In this document: positions 1 to 10,764 of the stretch, one piece after another | Numbering within the stretch: position 1 is the stretch's first letter | Layout of the letters: every line of letters begins with the position of its first letter | Assembly (NCBI RefSeq): GCF_905171775.1 | Contig: NC_053492.1 | Span: forward strand, 326,704,720-326,768,719 | Source of the DNA: Rana temporaria | Lineage: Eukaryota > Chordata > Amphibia > Anura > Ranidae | Direction: 5' to 3' | Length of the DNA stretch: 64,000 nt | The notes under the pieces: model-generated | Seen by the model: only the letters and a program-made list of their open reading frames with translations | Told to the model about the DNA's origin: nothing | Database searches by the model: none | Translations under genes and position numbers: made by a program

Positions 1-1983
1 GCATTTGACTCCATTTCATGGTCATACCTAAAATACACATTACAAAAATGGGGTTTTGGCCCTAATTTTACAAAATGGATCATGGAACTCTACAATAATC
101 CGAAAGCATATGTTAAGTATGCAGGGTATAAATCAGACCCTTTTAGCATTAAAAGAGGCACGCGACAGGGATGCCCACTATCCCCATTATTATTTGCCCT
201 CCTTATTGAACCACTTGCGCAAAAGATCAGATCTGACCCCACTATTTTAGGCATAGAATTAGGAGGACAAAAACACAAACTATGCCTATTTGCTGACGAT
301 ATCCTCCTATTTCTCTCATTCCCCCAAGTGTTAGGCCCTAATCTCATCCCAATCCTGAATCATTTTGCAACATTTTCAGGCTTAGTAATCAATCCAAAAA
401 AATGTTTAGTGCTAAATATATCCATTTCAAACATAGAACTGAGTGCCGCCAAAACAGGCCTCCCATTTGAATGGCCAGAAAAATGCATCCCTTATTTAGG
501 GATACATCTTACTGCATCCATATCAGATTTATTCTAACATAACTATCCCGCAATTCTAAAACAAATATCAAATTTAATTAATTCATGGACCCATCTCCCA
601 TTATCATGGTTTGGAAGAATCAATGCAGTCAAAATTACGATACTGCCAAAACTTTTATACCTCTTTAGAGTGCTACCCATCCCAATACCTGCATATTACT
701 TGAGGATAGTTCAGAAAAGAGTTTCATCTTTTGTCTGGGGTTCTTCCAAACCGAGAATAAAAACACAAACTCTATACCTCCCCAAAGTAAAGGGGGGACT
801 CGGATACCCGAACTTTGCGCATTATTACAGAGCTGCACAAATAGCAACACTTGCTAAATATCATGCAAAACAGGAAATACCTCTCTGGGTATCAATAGAA
901 GCAATTGAATGTGATCCCATTCCACTATCCAATGTGCTGTGGGTCTCTCCCAAAGCGCGCAAAAATATAAGAAACCCCATTATTAAACATTTACTTTCCC
1001 TATGGGATAGATTCAAAATAAAAAAACAACTACAATCTCCCCACAATCCATTGTTATCATTCTATAAAAATCCGGCATTTAATCCTGCATGGGTCTTTCC
1101 CAAATCATTTAAGGAATGGGCTGTTAGGGATATCCTGTACATGCACAAATTGGTCGACTCCACATCTTTCATTCCATTCCCGACATTATGTGAATCATAT
1201 GGTATACCGCAATCGGAATTATTCTGATACCTCCAAAAAAAAAAATGTATGCCTCCAATAACTTCTTCACCTTTGTTAACCCACTTGTCTATTTTTGAAA
1301 ATATTTGTAAAAAAGATCCGCATGCTAGGGGTACAATATCTGCTTTATATTCTCAATCTCTAATACAATTCAATATGGATAAACTATCATATGTCCGAAA
1401 ATGGGAGGAGGATCTAGAAACTGAATTAAAAGCCTCTGATTGGAATCAAATATGGTATAACACAAAAACAGCCTCCCCAAATGTACTAGCGATGGAGGCA
1501 AATTATAAAGTACTAACAAGATGGTACTCAGTACCGGCTAGGGTAGCAAAATATGTGCAAAATTATTCTGCGCAATGTTTTAGGGGATGTTCTGATACAG
1601 GTACATATCATCGTATTTGGTGGTTGTGTCCGAAGGCGCTGACGTTTTGGACAGAGATTTTTAATATAGCAAGTATATTGACAAAAACGAAAATTGCTTT
1701 AGACCTCAAAACAGCATTGCTCAACTTGAAACCTGATAATATAACACATATGCATTTTAAACTGCTATTGCAGCTCTTCACAGCAGCGAAGCAGACATTA
1801 GCAAAGGCCTGGAAATCTCGGATAGTGAACAAAGTGAAAGAAAGGATGAATAACTCTATGACCTATGCTAAAATGACGGCAATAGATACGGACACGATCA
1901 CCAAGTTTGAGAGAATATGGAAACCTTGGATTACATATGCAATGCCAATATCCTTTAATAATAAAGTACTTATGCCATGGTAG
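1..1983 (+). pseudogene. L1-like LINE ORF2, reverse transcriptase to C-terminal cysteine motif
   Basis: This is the C-terminal two thirds of a non-LTR retrotransposon ORF2, which copies its RNA into DNA at a nicked target. A single reading frame (frame 1) runs from the window edge to the TAG at 1981. It is broken only by TAA at 535 and TGA at 1225, so there is no frameshift. Visible motifs are RQGCPLSPLLF, the catalytic FADDILLF at 289-312, the SWFGRINAVK thumb-region block after the first stop, and a C-terminal C-x3-C...H...C cluster near 1575-1630 that fits the L1 ORF2 cysteine motif. The ORF ends in the usual KPWITYA-type tail. The N-terminal endonuclease lies outside the window. The L1 clade is judged from motif style, and Tx1-type L1 is possible. 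Two isolated stops and an A-run at 1236-1245 suggest a fairly recent but dead copy. Confidence 0.9.
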
Positions 1984-2309
1984 CCTAAGCATTAAAATTA
2001 CCTACTGTACTTTTTAGCCAGTGGAACTCGGCCTAGTCCTGTAGACTCCTTTATTTAACCCCCCCTTTTTTTTTCTTTCTGTTTTTTGATTCACTATTAT
2101 ATTTTCAAAACTCTCGTTATTAGCATGATATTTATTTGTACTAGATGAAATTCTAAATTAGGAATTTATTAATACAAGACATAATTGTAATGCGAGACGC
2201 TTTATAGCTTCTTGCATACATGTTATTAACTTTTTTTTTTTCAAATATTGTGTCAGTTAAGTCTTCATTGGATTAGTATACTCTTGTATATGCGCAAAGG
2301 AGTTTCTCC
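1984..2309 (+). other. Probable 3' UTR of the L1 at 1-1983
   Basis: AT-rich non-coding sequence directly follows the ORF2 stop, with T-runs and pyrimidine tracts. No clear poly(A) tail or target duplication was found, so the right-hand limit is approximate. Confidence 0.5.
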
Positions 2310-3076
2310 CTTATGTATTGTATTTGTTATATTTTACTTGTACAATTTTCTCTGAATCACATAAAAAGATATTTTGACAAGGAATTTTGATGAATTGTGG
2401 GACTGGCTTTGACTGTGTTTTTGTGCACAGCGGTGTGTGTTGTTTTTGTGTTTGGGAGTTTCCCAGAGGGCAACTCATTGTTTTTGGAGCTGGTATTGTG
2501 TGGCCTGCAGGGGGGGATGTTTGGGTCAGGGGGATCAACTCCCATTTTGCAGTATGGGGGGGGATTATTTTTCCTATTCCTGAACTAAAGGTGTTTTGTT
2601 TTTAACAGAACAAAACGCAGGAGATTCAGTTTTGGCTCTTTGTTTACTGCTGTATAATATTTAGGTCTCAAAACTTGTGGTTTGACTTCCCAGGGGAAAT
2701 ATATATGATGTTTAGCCATGGATTGTTTTTGAAGTGTTGATGAGACAAGGCAATGAGGCTAGGCTTCCCCCTCCCCCTCCCTCTTCCTGTTATGTAAATA
2801 AACCAGTTTTGGGGTTTTGAGAGCTGAGCATACAACAGGAAGTTATTTTCAGCATTTATGTATCAACAGGAAGTTGGTTGGAGGAGTTTGGGGTCTTCTG
2901 AAAGATGAGCAATGAGATTTGGATTTTGAAAGGACAATGGAAAATATTTTGACGTTTAAAAGAGTGTTTTAAAGTTTAATTTCAGTTGTTTGTGAAGTTT
3001 TATACTGTAAATACAGTTTTGGATAGAGAGTAGTATGTGAGAGCAAACAGGGGGGCATCACCATTTGTGTTGTAAC
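2310..3076. other. Unassigned sequence, possibly LTR or leader of ERV-A
   Basis: No coding similarity is visible. It has G-rich tracts, an AATAAA at about 2798-2803, and two copies of the phrase caacaggaagtt about 45 bp apart (about 2834 and 2873). It directly precedes a hAT insertion that separates it from recognisable ERV-A leader sequence at 5140, so it could be the 5' LTR or leader of that provirus. No match to the ERV-B leader was convincing. Confidence 0.3.
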
Positions 3077-3189
3077 ATCTAGATCAGGGCCGTCTTTACC
3101 GCAGGGCAAATGGGACAGGTGCCCTGGGCCCTGTCACTGTTGGGGGCCCAAAGCAACCCCCTTTGAAAAAAAAAAAAAATACAATTTTT

Positions 3190-3895
3190 TTTTTTTTAGG
3201 GGTCCGGAGGCCCCCAGGGGCCCGGAGGACCCCAGATGGCAACCCCCCCTTTTTTTTATTTATTTTTAAATAATAAAAAAAAAATTATATATTTTTATTA
3301 AAGGGCCAATTTTTTAATATATTTTTATTTTATTTTTTATTAAAGGGCCAATTTTTTTTAGAGGTCTGGGGGTCCCCAGGGGCCCATAGTTCCCCAGGGC
3401 CCCGGATGACAACCCCCCTTTTTTTTATAAAAAAAAAATCTTTTTATTTATATATTTATAATTATAATATTTATATATATATATATATATATAAAAATGT
3501 TTATTATTATTATTATTATAGGACCCAGAGGTCCCCAGGGCCCCGGATGGCAACCCCCCTTTTTTTTTATAAAAAACATTTTTTTTATATATTTTATTTC
3601 TTTATATATATATATATTTTTTTTTTATTAAAGGGCTCAGAGGTCCCCATGTGGCAAACACCCTTTATCTTTTTTATAAATGTTTATTTTTTTATTTTTG
3701 TTTATATATTTTTTTATTTATTTTTTATTTAAGGGCCCAGAGGTCCCCAGGGCCCTGGATGGCAACCCCCCTTTTTTTTATAAATGTTTCTTTATATATA
3801 TTTTTTATTAAAGGGCCCAGGGCCCCGGATGGCTACACCCCTTTTTTATATATATTTTTCTTTATTTCTTTCTTTTTTTGTAAAGGGCCCCCCGC
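3190..3895. repeat. AT/GC-alternating minisatellite inside the hAT element
   Basis: About seven irregular copies of a unit (roughly 60-120 bp) containing agaggtccccagggcccc then ggatggcaacccccc and a T-rich or TA-rich spacer. Copies differ mainly in the length of the T/A spacer. Open frames across it, mostly F, I and Y, are artefacts of the AT spacers. Confidence 0.85.
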
Positions 3896-4370
3896 TTCTA
3901 AATTTGCGGCAGCCCCCCCCCCCCTGCTTCTCAATTTCAGGCGGCAGCACCCCCCATCCCGGTTCTCTGCTCCAGGGGGCCCATGCCTGAAGCTGTGTAA
4001 GTGGCCCCATAATTCCTGATGGCGGCCCTGTCGCCCGTTAAGCCCCTGTGCTGCCCACAAACCAGGCTGAAAATCATCAGCGGCACGCAGCCAGTGACAG
4101 TACTGCTTCCCTTCCCAGTGTTTTAAAATGTACAGCACCCCTGGCTTCCCTTTAGACGCGCACTTCTCCCTTCCTGCCACTGGGTGCTGCTTGCATATAA
4201 AAGTGAATTAGAATGTGATTTTATAACATCCCCAGTTTGCTCTTCCTGAGGCTGACTTCTTCATGTCCTGCTCCTCAAGGTATGTCACCGTTTGCTAATC
4301 TATATTGTAAATTGAAGTTTTCTGTAGAGTGTGCCCAAAGTCTTTATAATATTTGATGATTCACTGCAGG

Positions 4371-4512
4371 TCTGGTCAGTGTTTTAAAAAGTTCCTCTAT
4401 TTTACACAGGGCATGGCATGGGGTCACAGCACCGTCTGTCCATTCTGCTTTAGCACCATGGGACCCCATGCCATGTGTAAGATAGAGGAACTCTTTAAAT
4501 CACAGACTAGAC
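4371..4512. repeat. Imperfect hairpin, about 50-bp arms
   Basis: The arm at about 4371-4424 (ctggtcagtg...gcatggggtc) is the near reverse complement of about 4460-4510 (gaccccatgcc...cagactag), around a 35-bp loop. It lies inside the hAT element. Confidence 0.8.
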
Positions 4513-4577
4513 CTGCAGTCCAGGCTGAGTAAAGCCTCAGAGTACATGACATTACTGTCTGTATTTAACTGCTTGAT

Positions 4578-5074
4578 GGGCTTATTTTGGGCCTGGCTGG
4601 TTCACATGTATGTGTTTTGGCGGCCCACATTTGCGCAGGCACAGCAGCCCATTCATTTGAATGGGCCGCCATGCCTGCGTTTCCTGCAAAGAAAATTGCA
4701 TGCCTCATGTAATAGGCTGCGCACACGGCACGCCTATGCCCATCAAGCACTGAAATGCAGCACTGTCTGTCCATTCTGCTGTCTGCTGTGACTTATCTGC
4801 AGTTCCCGCACTGTCAAACTTGCTGCATTTTTAGATGTTTAGGTCACGCTTTTAAAAACACAGTGCGTTTGTGTGTGCAAGAACTGCAGGTAAGTAGCAT
4901 GGTGCAAAAGCAGAATGGATTTCAAGGCAATTGTATTTTTAAAATGCTGAATGCACCTTTTTTCTGCAGGAAGCAAAGGCATGGCAGCCCATTCAAATCA
5001 ATGGGCTGCTGTACCTGCACAAATGAGGACCGCCAAAACATACATGTGAACCAGCCAGGCCCAAAATAAGCTGG
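4578..5074. repeat. Large foldback in right half of hAT element
   Basis: The segment 4580-4700 (ttttgggcctggctggttca..., then cagcagcccattc) reappears inverted at about 4940-5072 (gaatgggc.., tgaaccagccaggcccaaaa). The centre lies near 4850. This gives the element long internal arms in addition to its terminal repeats. Confidence 0.75.
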
Positions 5075-5397
5075 AGGGGGGCCCAAAAAAAATGTTTGCC
5101 CTGGGCCCAAACCATATTAAAGACGGCCCTGATCTAGATGCAGAGAGAAACAACATTGTTCTGCAGGTGGTAAAGGGGCAAGTGTTCTGTGTAGTTTAGT
5201 CTGGCAACGCAGTGTATGGGATGCATACACTGTGAGGGGTATAGGCCTAATTTGGGGGTTGATCTGTGTTTTTTTGATGAATCATTTGGCATAGTTACTC
5301 TGTAGTTCTGTGCCAACAGTGTTGAGACAACAAGCCATAGAGATGATGCCTCGGTTAGGGTTTCTAGTTGAGGGACTGGACCAGATAGTGGTTGTAG

Positions 5398-5818
5398 TGA
5401 GTGAGTGAAAAACTTATATAGCGCAACAAATGCGAACTGAATCGCCTCTGGGCGCTGAATCGCTTCATGCGTAAAGCCGCTTCTCCTGAAGGGCATGTGA
5501 TTCACCTCCAATCGAATGGTGGTTGGTAGATCGTTCCACAGACGAGGTCCCTGGACTGCAAATCTTCGATCTCCTTTGGACTTGTATCTGGCTTTGGGTA
5601 TCTGGAATAGATTTTGATTGGTGGATCGCAGAACGCGATTAGGGTTGTGAGCATTTATTTTTTCGCATAGATATTGGGGGGCGTTTCCTTGAATACACTT
5701 ATGCATTAGGAAGAGTGCCTTGAAAGTGATTCTGTCTTTTACTGCCAACCAATGAAGGGATCTCAGTGAAGGTGAGATTGATTCCCATGTTTTTTTGCCG
5801 GTCACTAATGGAGCGGCC
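5398..5818 (-). mobile_element. L2/CR1-group LINE 3' fragment with RT C-terminal domain
   Basis: Minus-strand translation gives the block typical of the L2/Rex1/CR1 C-terminus: SLHWLAVKDRITFKALFL, then a YLCEKI...P-R.LRS stretch, then KGDRRFAVQGPRLWNDLP. Only about 135 codons remain (5' truncated). The 3' end at 5398 reads tgagtgagtg on the plus strand, a short tandem tail as expected for L2-like elements. ERV-B shows the empty site: ggttgtag joins directly to tccgtc there, so the insertion boundaries are exact to a few bases, with a tag-sized duplication. Confidence 0.88.
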
Positions 5819-6069
5819 ATAGTCCGTCAATCCACCATAGAAGTGGCGGTGCTCCCCGAAATGGGTGCAATGTTTTTTCCTGGACGCAGGATTAAGGCGA
5901 TAAGCCGATTCAAATCGCATGGGAAGGAATGGAGGCTTTCCACAGTCAGATGGTTACACGGTGCACAAAGCCTAGTTTTGGGGGCAAAGGCCTTTAGACC
6001 CCTTAAAAGATTGCTGGAGTGGATGTAGTTCAGCTGCGGCTTCAGATATCTGCAATGATGAGTGTGTTG

Positions 6070-6690
6070 TTGGAGGTGTAGTACACACTTTGGTGATCCT
6101 CAGAGGAGGAACTATGGTTAAAATTCTCATGCCCGTTTGTTTGATCTTTGTATGGCTGGTCCATGCCAGGCTCTCAAGCTGCTCTCACGTTTTTCTCCAT
6201 TGTATTTTCTTCTATTGCTGGAAGAGTGAAGGTAGGATTCCATCAGTTTTTTTTTTTTTTTTTGGAAACTATGAATATCTCCCCCACATTTGTATCTGAA
6301 AGTTTGTATGTAGTAACGTGATGTTTGAACTTACCGCGGTGATCCTCCGACGCGTCGTGGCTGTTGTATTTTTGTAGGAACGGTAAAAGTAAGGGTTACA
6401 GAAGGTTTTGCTTGAATCGGATTTGAAAAGATCGTCATTGACAATTTACCAATGTACAGGAATGTCATTTTTGTTTGCCATTCTTTGCAGGTTAAAAATG
6501 AAGGATAGAGTAATGATTTTTGCTTATAAGTATTTTTCAGGTCCAAGGAGTTTCTGGAAGTGTTTGTACATAGAGAGCAGGTGTATGCAGACAGCTGTAA
6601 ATATGGATAAATACGAGTCTAAGGAGGTTAAAGTATCATAGGCTATTTCATTGTTTCTTTTTTCCTGCACCACGCATTTCTTCCTTCAGT
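6070..6690. other. ERV-A deletion region with unassigned filler
   Basis: Similarity to the ERV-B leader fades near 6070 and similarity to its pol resumes near 6690. The roughly 600 bp between carries a T18 run at 6248-6265 and a small open frame starting MVILRGG with no recognised family. It may be leftover gag/pol too diverged to see, or filler acquired when the provirus was deleted. Confidence 0.4.
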
Positions 6691-7170
6691 CTGTAATGAG
6701 GAAGAAAATTGGGGGATAAATAAAGGTAAGAATGACAGTTTTTCAAACTAATAACACTAACCTTTCTAATTCTAACCAAGTTTGTGCTAAGACTGTCTTT
6801 CTTTGATAGAATTTGAATCGGCAAGCAGCAGTCTGGTGAAGTAGGTTCCCATCCCAGATGCTAAAAACCTGTCAAATGGTTCCAGGTATTACAGGCTATG
6901 GTAAGCGATTACAGGAGATGGTAAGCCACGCACAGGTTATGCAGTGAACACAGTCCCGATGTCTGGGTTGTCGTCATGAGGTTTGTTTGGAGGTCAACCA
7001 AAATCAGGGTCGTACTTTCCTCTTCAGCTGTCACTTCCATTCTCAGGTGATGGGGTGGGTACGATCACTGTAACATGAACTTCACAGGGTTCATGGGTCC
7101 CTCCTGGACCCTGACACGGTAATCGGTTTTAATTTTTCCCAACCAGGTGACTGGGTAATTTGTAAAGAAG
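6690..7170 (+). pseudogene. ERV-A pol remnant (RNase H edge and integrase C-terminus)
   Basis: The 6690-6960 segment parallels ERV-B 51830-52110, including the ggttccaggtattaca and ggttatgcagtg blocks that encode the RNase H VDGSRYY and GYAV motifs in ERV-B. Further on, around 7130, a frame reads QPGDWVICKEA, which fits the SH3-like C-terminal domain of gammaretroviral-type integrases (PGDWV). The catalytic core is absent. Stops and frameshifts make it non-functional. Confidence 0.65.
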
Positions 7171-8475
7171 CTTGAGGGACGAGACCACGCCAGCCACTGC
7201 AAGAAGCAACTCAACCACATCAAAGAAATTAGTAGTATTTTTGTTTATTTTGTATTTGTTTGTTTAGTAAATTTTAGCAAGGGTAACGATGAAAAGCATC
7301 CCAAGTTATTAAAGTGTATTCTCTAACTAAGAAAGTGAATAGGACCGATTGCGGGGTCTGTTCTGAATCTCCACCAAGTTTCAGTCTCCAGCGATGACAG
7401 TGGTACATGCTATTTATGATATTATTGGTATAAAGAGTTTTTGACAAACTAGTGAAGACTCCAAACAGACACTTGTCAATGGAATTTAACGATACATTTC
7501 TAGAGGGTAAAATTGGTTATTGTTTTTATGGCTCTGCCTCTTGTCGGTTTGGGTATCGGGACAACTAGGTAGCCCACACGTGTGTAACTTTAGTTTGGTG
7601 TTTATTCAGTTCTATAGCTTATAAAGGTAATTCCCCCAATGCAAAAGGTTCATGCGTGCTGGTGAAGCTGTCCCAGCATCCTATGTCGTGGCCGATCGCA
7701 AGGATCTGATGGCGCTAGAGAAATTAAGAATAGCAGGGACAGCTAGAAGGGAATTTTTCACCAACCTGATCAGGTCTGGGCATGGTGTCCTACATGTACA
7801 AGGTGGGGGGGGGGGGGGCTTGCATTTATGGTACGATTGAACGATTCTCATCCATTGAGGATAGGATGTTTCATGTAACTGTTGAAGCTACAAGGAAGTT
7901 CTTGCGGTCCAAGGGGGGTTTCTGGAAATTCATAAGTAAAGATTGTTATACCTGGATCGGGGATACTGGTGACAGAGTTCAGGCTCATATGGATAAGGTT
8001 TGATCCCTGCAAGGCAAATCCAGAGCTATAGCTAAGTGAAGGTTGGGAGTCCTTTGAAGGGTCTGGGAATCTTTGGGGATTTAATTTTTATTTTACAGCG
8101 GATCATGGTCAACAGAAATGGGAATATATATACTCATGTCGGTTTTTTTCTATTCTTTCTATATGTCGTGATGAGTGTTCCTGTTGCCTGATTGGACGCA
8201 TGACCAGAGCCCGAGCAGATGACCACGTCTTCCTTGATGAGACGCCCCGAAGCCGGAAACACGTACAAGACACAGAGGACCCCAACCCAATCTGCGATTA
8301 CTACAGCTCACCAAGTTGTGTCCTCCTTATAAGTCATGCTCCTGAAAAACAGAGTCTACATGTCAAGCCTTTTTATGGACTGTAAGGACTGATTCATTTC
8401 CAGGTGTAAGAAGACTATCAAGATTCGAAGGACAACTGGGAGCAATATGACAAAAAGGAAGGAGCTATTGTGGAA
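7170..8475 (+). pseudogene. ERV-A env remnant
   Basis: Nucleotide similarity to the ERV-B env is continuous in blocks: the signal-peptide region near 7200, a GVCSE surface-subunit motif near 7350 in place of the ERV-B CWVC, gacacttgtcaatggaattt at 7469, and the transmembrane-subunit region 7650-8010. The conserved C-x6-CC of the transmembrane subunit is degraded: the first Cys is Trp and the CC pair is CY (about 7920-7955). A G run at 7805-7819 adds a frame problem. The segment ends in a purine-rich stretch acaaaaaggaagga at 8450-8463 that would be the polypurine tract. Confidence 0.75.
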
Positions 8476-9300
8476 AATTTCAAGATGTATTTAATATGTA
8501 TTGTCATAGTGTCACCCAGTATTAGTACTTCCACAACCCGCTCTAAAAGAGCTGACTGGGGCAGTCTGAGACTGGTTGAATCTCGTCTGGTAGTAGAAAA
8601 TGTCTTGAGGTTGGAGTGTGATGTTTGCGGTGGTTCACTCCGCAAGGACATTAGTGGTTATAGACGGATGTGCACTCTTGTCTGATCAGCATGGTTTGGG
8701 ATTTGGAGAGTACGCCTGTAGATCGCCTCCATTCCACCTACAATAATGGTATAATCTGAATATGTGTTATTCTATGGAATGGCGCAAAATAAGGATTCTA
8801 TCAGCGATAATACGGGAGCTTGTGAGCGTTTTTGGAGTCAGGGAAGGCGTACATGCATTCCCTGCCCAGACATGCCCATAAGACTTTAGCCAGCATTGTG
8901 TGCTATTCATTGTATAGGACATCCTCTTAGAGGGATGCCCTTATATGGTGCTTGCTATGTTGAGGGGACATCCTGTGATGACCACTCTCATGGGGGAGGT
9001 GATTAGCTGGTGGAGTGATCACTTCCTGTGTGTGTGAATAAAAGGAGCCGTGAGGAGCTTGAAAAGGCAATGATGGCGAACTGAGAACAAGCTGGTGTTG
9101 ATGGTCTGTTATTGAATGAATGGAAGAGGATGAATGGTGAGTGAACCTTTTAGCTTAAAGATGGATTATTTCACCAAGATAAAGTGTGTGCTTACTAGCA
9201 CAGGCAGAATGGCGGTGTGCTCTGCATACCACCAAAACTGCCACGTCACCCCTCTCTGCTATAGGCCTTCAGTTTAGTAACAAGCAGTGTCAGAAGTATC
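8476..9300 (+). other. Candidate 3' LTR of ERV-A, unlike the ERV-B LTR
   Basis: Immediately after the polypurine-like tract the sequence stops resembling ERV-B, whose LTR starts at the same relative point. A phrase near 8998-9046 (gtgattagctggtgg, tgatcacttcctg, gtgaataaaa) resembles the ERV-B LTR block around its own AATAAA, so this may be a distantly related LTR. No 5' partner or target duplication was found. The stretch 9100-9300 holds nothing recognisable. Confidence 0.4.
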
Positions 9301-9320
9301 AAAACTCCATAGAGCGGTGG

Positions 9321-9411
9321 GTGCTGTGTCTATTAATGAACACAGAGAAATGGATTTTACGATAGGTCATAAAAAACTATTTTCTCTTTCGTTCACCGAC
9401 AGACACAGCAC
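9321..9411. repeat. Terminal inverted hairpin of DIRS-1
   Basis: gtgctgtgtct at 9321-9331 is perfectly inverted at 9401-9411 (agacacagcac), with a further weaker match inside (gaacacagagaaa against tttctctttcgttc). This is consistent with the terminal/internal complementary repeats of DIRS elements. Confidence 0.7.
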
Positions 9412-9724
9412 TTCCTTATTCAGAATCATAGGCATGACCCAAAGCAGTGCCAAAACATGAGGAGTGGGACAACCCAAAAAATCCCAAAACTAACACTATA
9501 GAGCCAACCAGGTAACATGAGCTCAATAAGAGCAGAAGCCCAACCTGAACAAAAACCCCCTCAAGAGGGTCAGACCCTCTAAACCGCAGCCTGCAAAACC
9601 TTGCAGCCAAAAGAAGCATTCACAGATGCCAGCACATCAACTTTGTAGAATGTAGTGAAAGTATGCACCGACGACCAGATGGCCGCCTTAAAAACTTGTG
9701 CCACTGACACCCGTGATGGAAGGC

Positions 9725-10696
9725 TCAAGAAGCACTAAGAGCCTGAGTAGAGTACGCTGTACCAGGGAAAGGTGGAACCTGACCTCTGACAGAATAGGCC
9801 TGAGTCACTGTCTGTCTGACCCATCTAGAAATGGTAGCAGAAGTGGATAGCTCTATTCTTGGCCAGCCCGTGATCACAAACAGTGAGTCTGACCTCTGAA
9901 AAGATTCAGTGGCTGCCAAATACACCCGAATCGCCCGAACCACATCCAGGGCAAGCAAGGCAAATTTCCTAGGATGTTTTGACATGGGGCACAGGGAAGG
10001 CAACACAAGGTCTTCATTCAAATGGAAATCAGAGACTACCTTAGGAAGGAATGACGGACAAGGGAGAAGAACCACCTTATATTTGAGGACCACCAGGTAA
10101 AGCATACGACAAGATAGAGCCGCCAGTTCTGACACCCTGCGAGCAGATATAATAGCCAGCAAAAAGGCCACCTTCTGAGACAGAGTAAGCAGGAGAATCT
10201 CCCAAATATTTTCAAAGGGAAGCTTCTGGAGAACTGAAAGCACCAAGTTCAAATCCCATGGTGGTAGAGGAGACCGCACCGGTGATGCCAGATGTTGAAA
10301 CCCTTGAATAAAAAAAAAGGTACACACCAGGGAGTGTGAGGCCAGGGGATGCTGAAAGAACACTGCCAAGGCCGACACCTGGCCCTTGATGGTACTCAAA
10401 GCCAATTTTTGCTCGACACCCTGTTGAAGAAAAGTCAAAGTCTAAACCACCGGAAAGGAACGAAGGTGAACTACAATTGACTTACACCATGAAATGTATG
10501 ATTTCCACGTCCCATGGTATATCTTCCTAGTGGTAGACTTCCTAGCTTTCAGCAGTGTTGGGACCACCATTGTAGGCAAACCTCTATCCCTCAGCACCTG
10601 GCTTATAACAGCCAGGCCATCAAAGCCAGTGACTGTAAAGCAGGATGGAAGATCGGGCCTTGGGACAGTAGATCCCACCTGAGAGGCAGCCACCAA
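9725..10696 (-). pseudogene. DIRS-1 tyrosine recombinase
   Basis: Two minus-strand segments (10696-10442 and 10438-9725) together form a DIRS tyrosine recombinase, the enzyme that integrates the circular cDNA. The N-terminal part has RKSTTRKIYHGTWKSYISWC. The core has SARRVSELAAL, including the first catalytic Arg, and further on SDSLFVITGW and ISRWVRQTVTQAY. A TAG separates the two segments (10439-10441). The C-terminal His-x-x-Arg and Tyr region is not clearly intact. The enzyme is judged dead. Confidence 0.82.
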
Positions 10697-10764
10697 GGGG
10701 TTTCCTGGCGAACAGGTCAGCGTACCAAGACTGACAATGCCAGTCTGGGGCCACTAGAATGACC

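Larger units (their letters stand above)
3085..5131. mobile_element. Non-autonomous hAT-type transposon, 2.05 kb
   Basis: The element starts CAGGGCCGTCTTTA at 3085 and ends with its reverse complement at 5131. It is flanked by perfect 8-bp duplications atctagat at 3077-3084 and 5132-5139. An 8-bp duplication and a CAGGG-type terminus are hallmarks of the hAT superfamily. A subterminal GCCCTGGGCCC block is also inverted at both ends. No transposase is encoded, so it must have been moved in trans. The target duplication is itself a palindrome, so the exact terminus could be argued by a few bases. The interior is a repeat-rich left half and a foldback right half. Confidence 0.9.
5140..9200 (+). 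mobile_element. Endogenous retrovirus copy A (ERV-A), internally deleted
   Basis: Extended similarity to ERV-B (43.45-57.53 kb) defines this element: leader 5140-6070 matches about 47610-48200, 6690-6960 matches the RNase H region at about 51830-52110, and 7170-8475 matches env at about 52970-55970. Gag, protease and reverse transcriptase are missing between about 6070 and 6680. Every reading frame is broken by stops and frameshifts. ERV-A keeps an integrase C-terminal stretch that ERV-B has lost. It is interrupted by an L2-like LINE (5398-5818). No 5' LTR is recognised. The 3' end differs from the ERV-B LTR. Confidence 0.8.

Noticed and set aside
3406..4019. ORFs rich in F, I and Y resembling membrane proteins
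   Set aside because: Translations of TA/T spacers of a minisatellite; no conserved motif.
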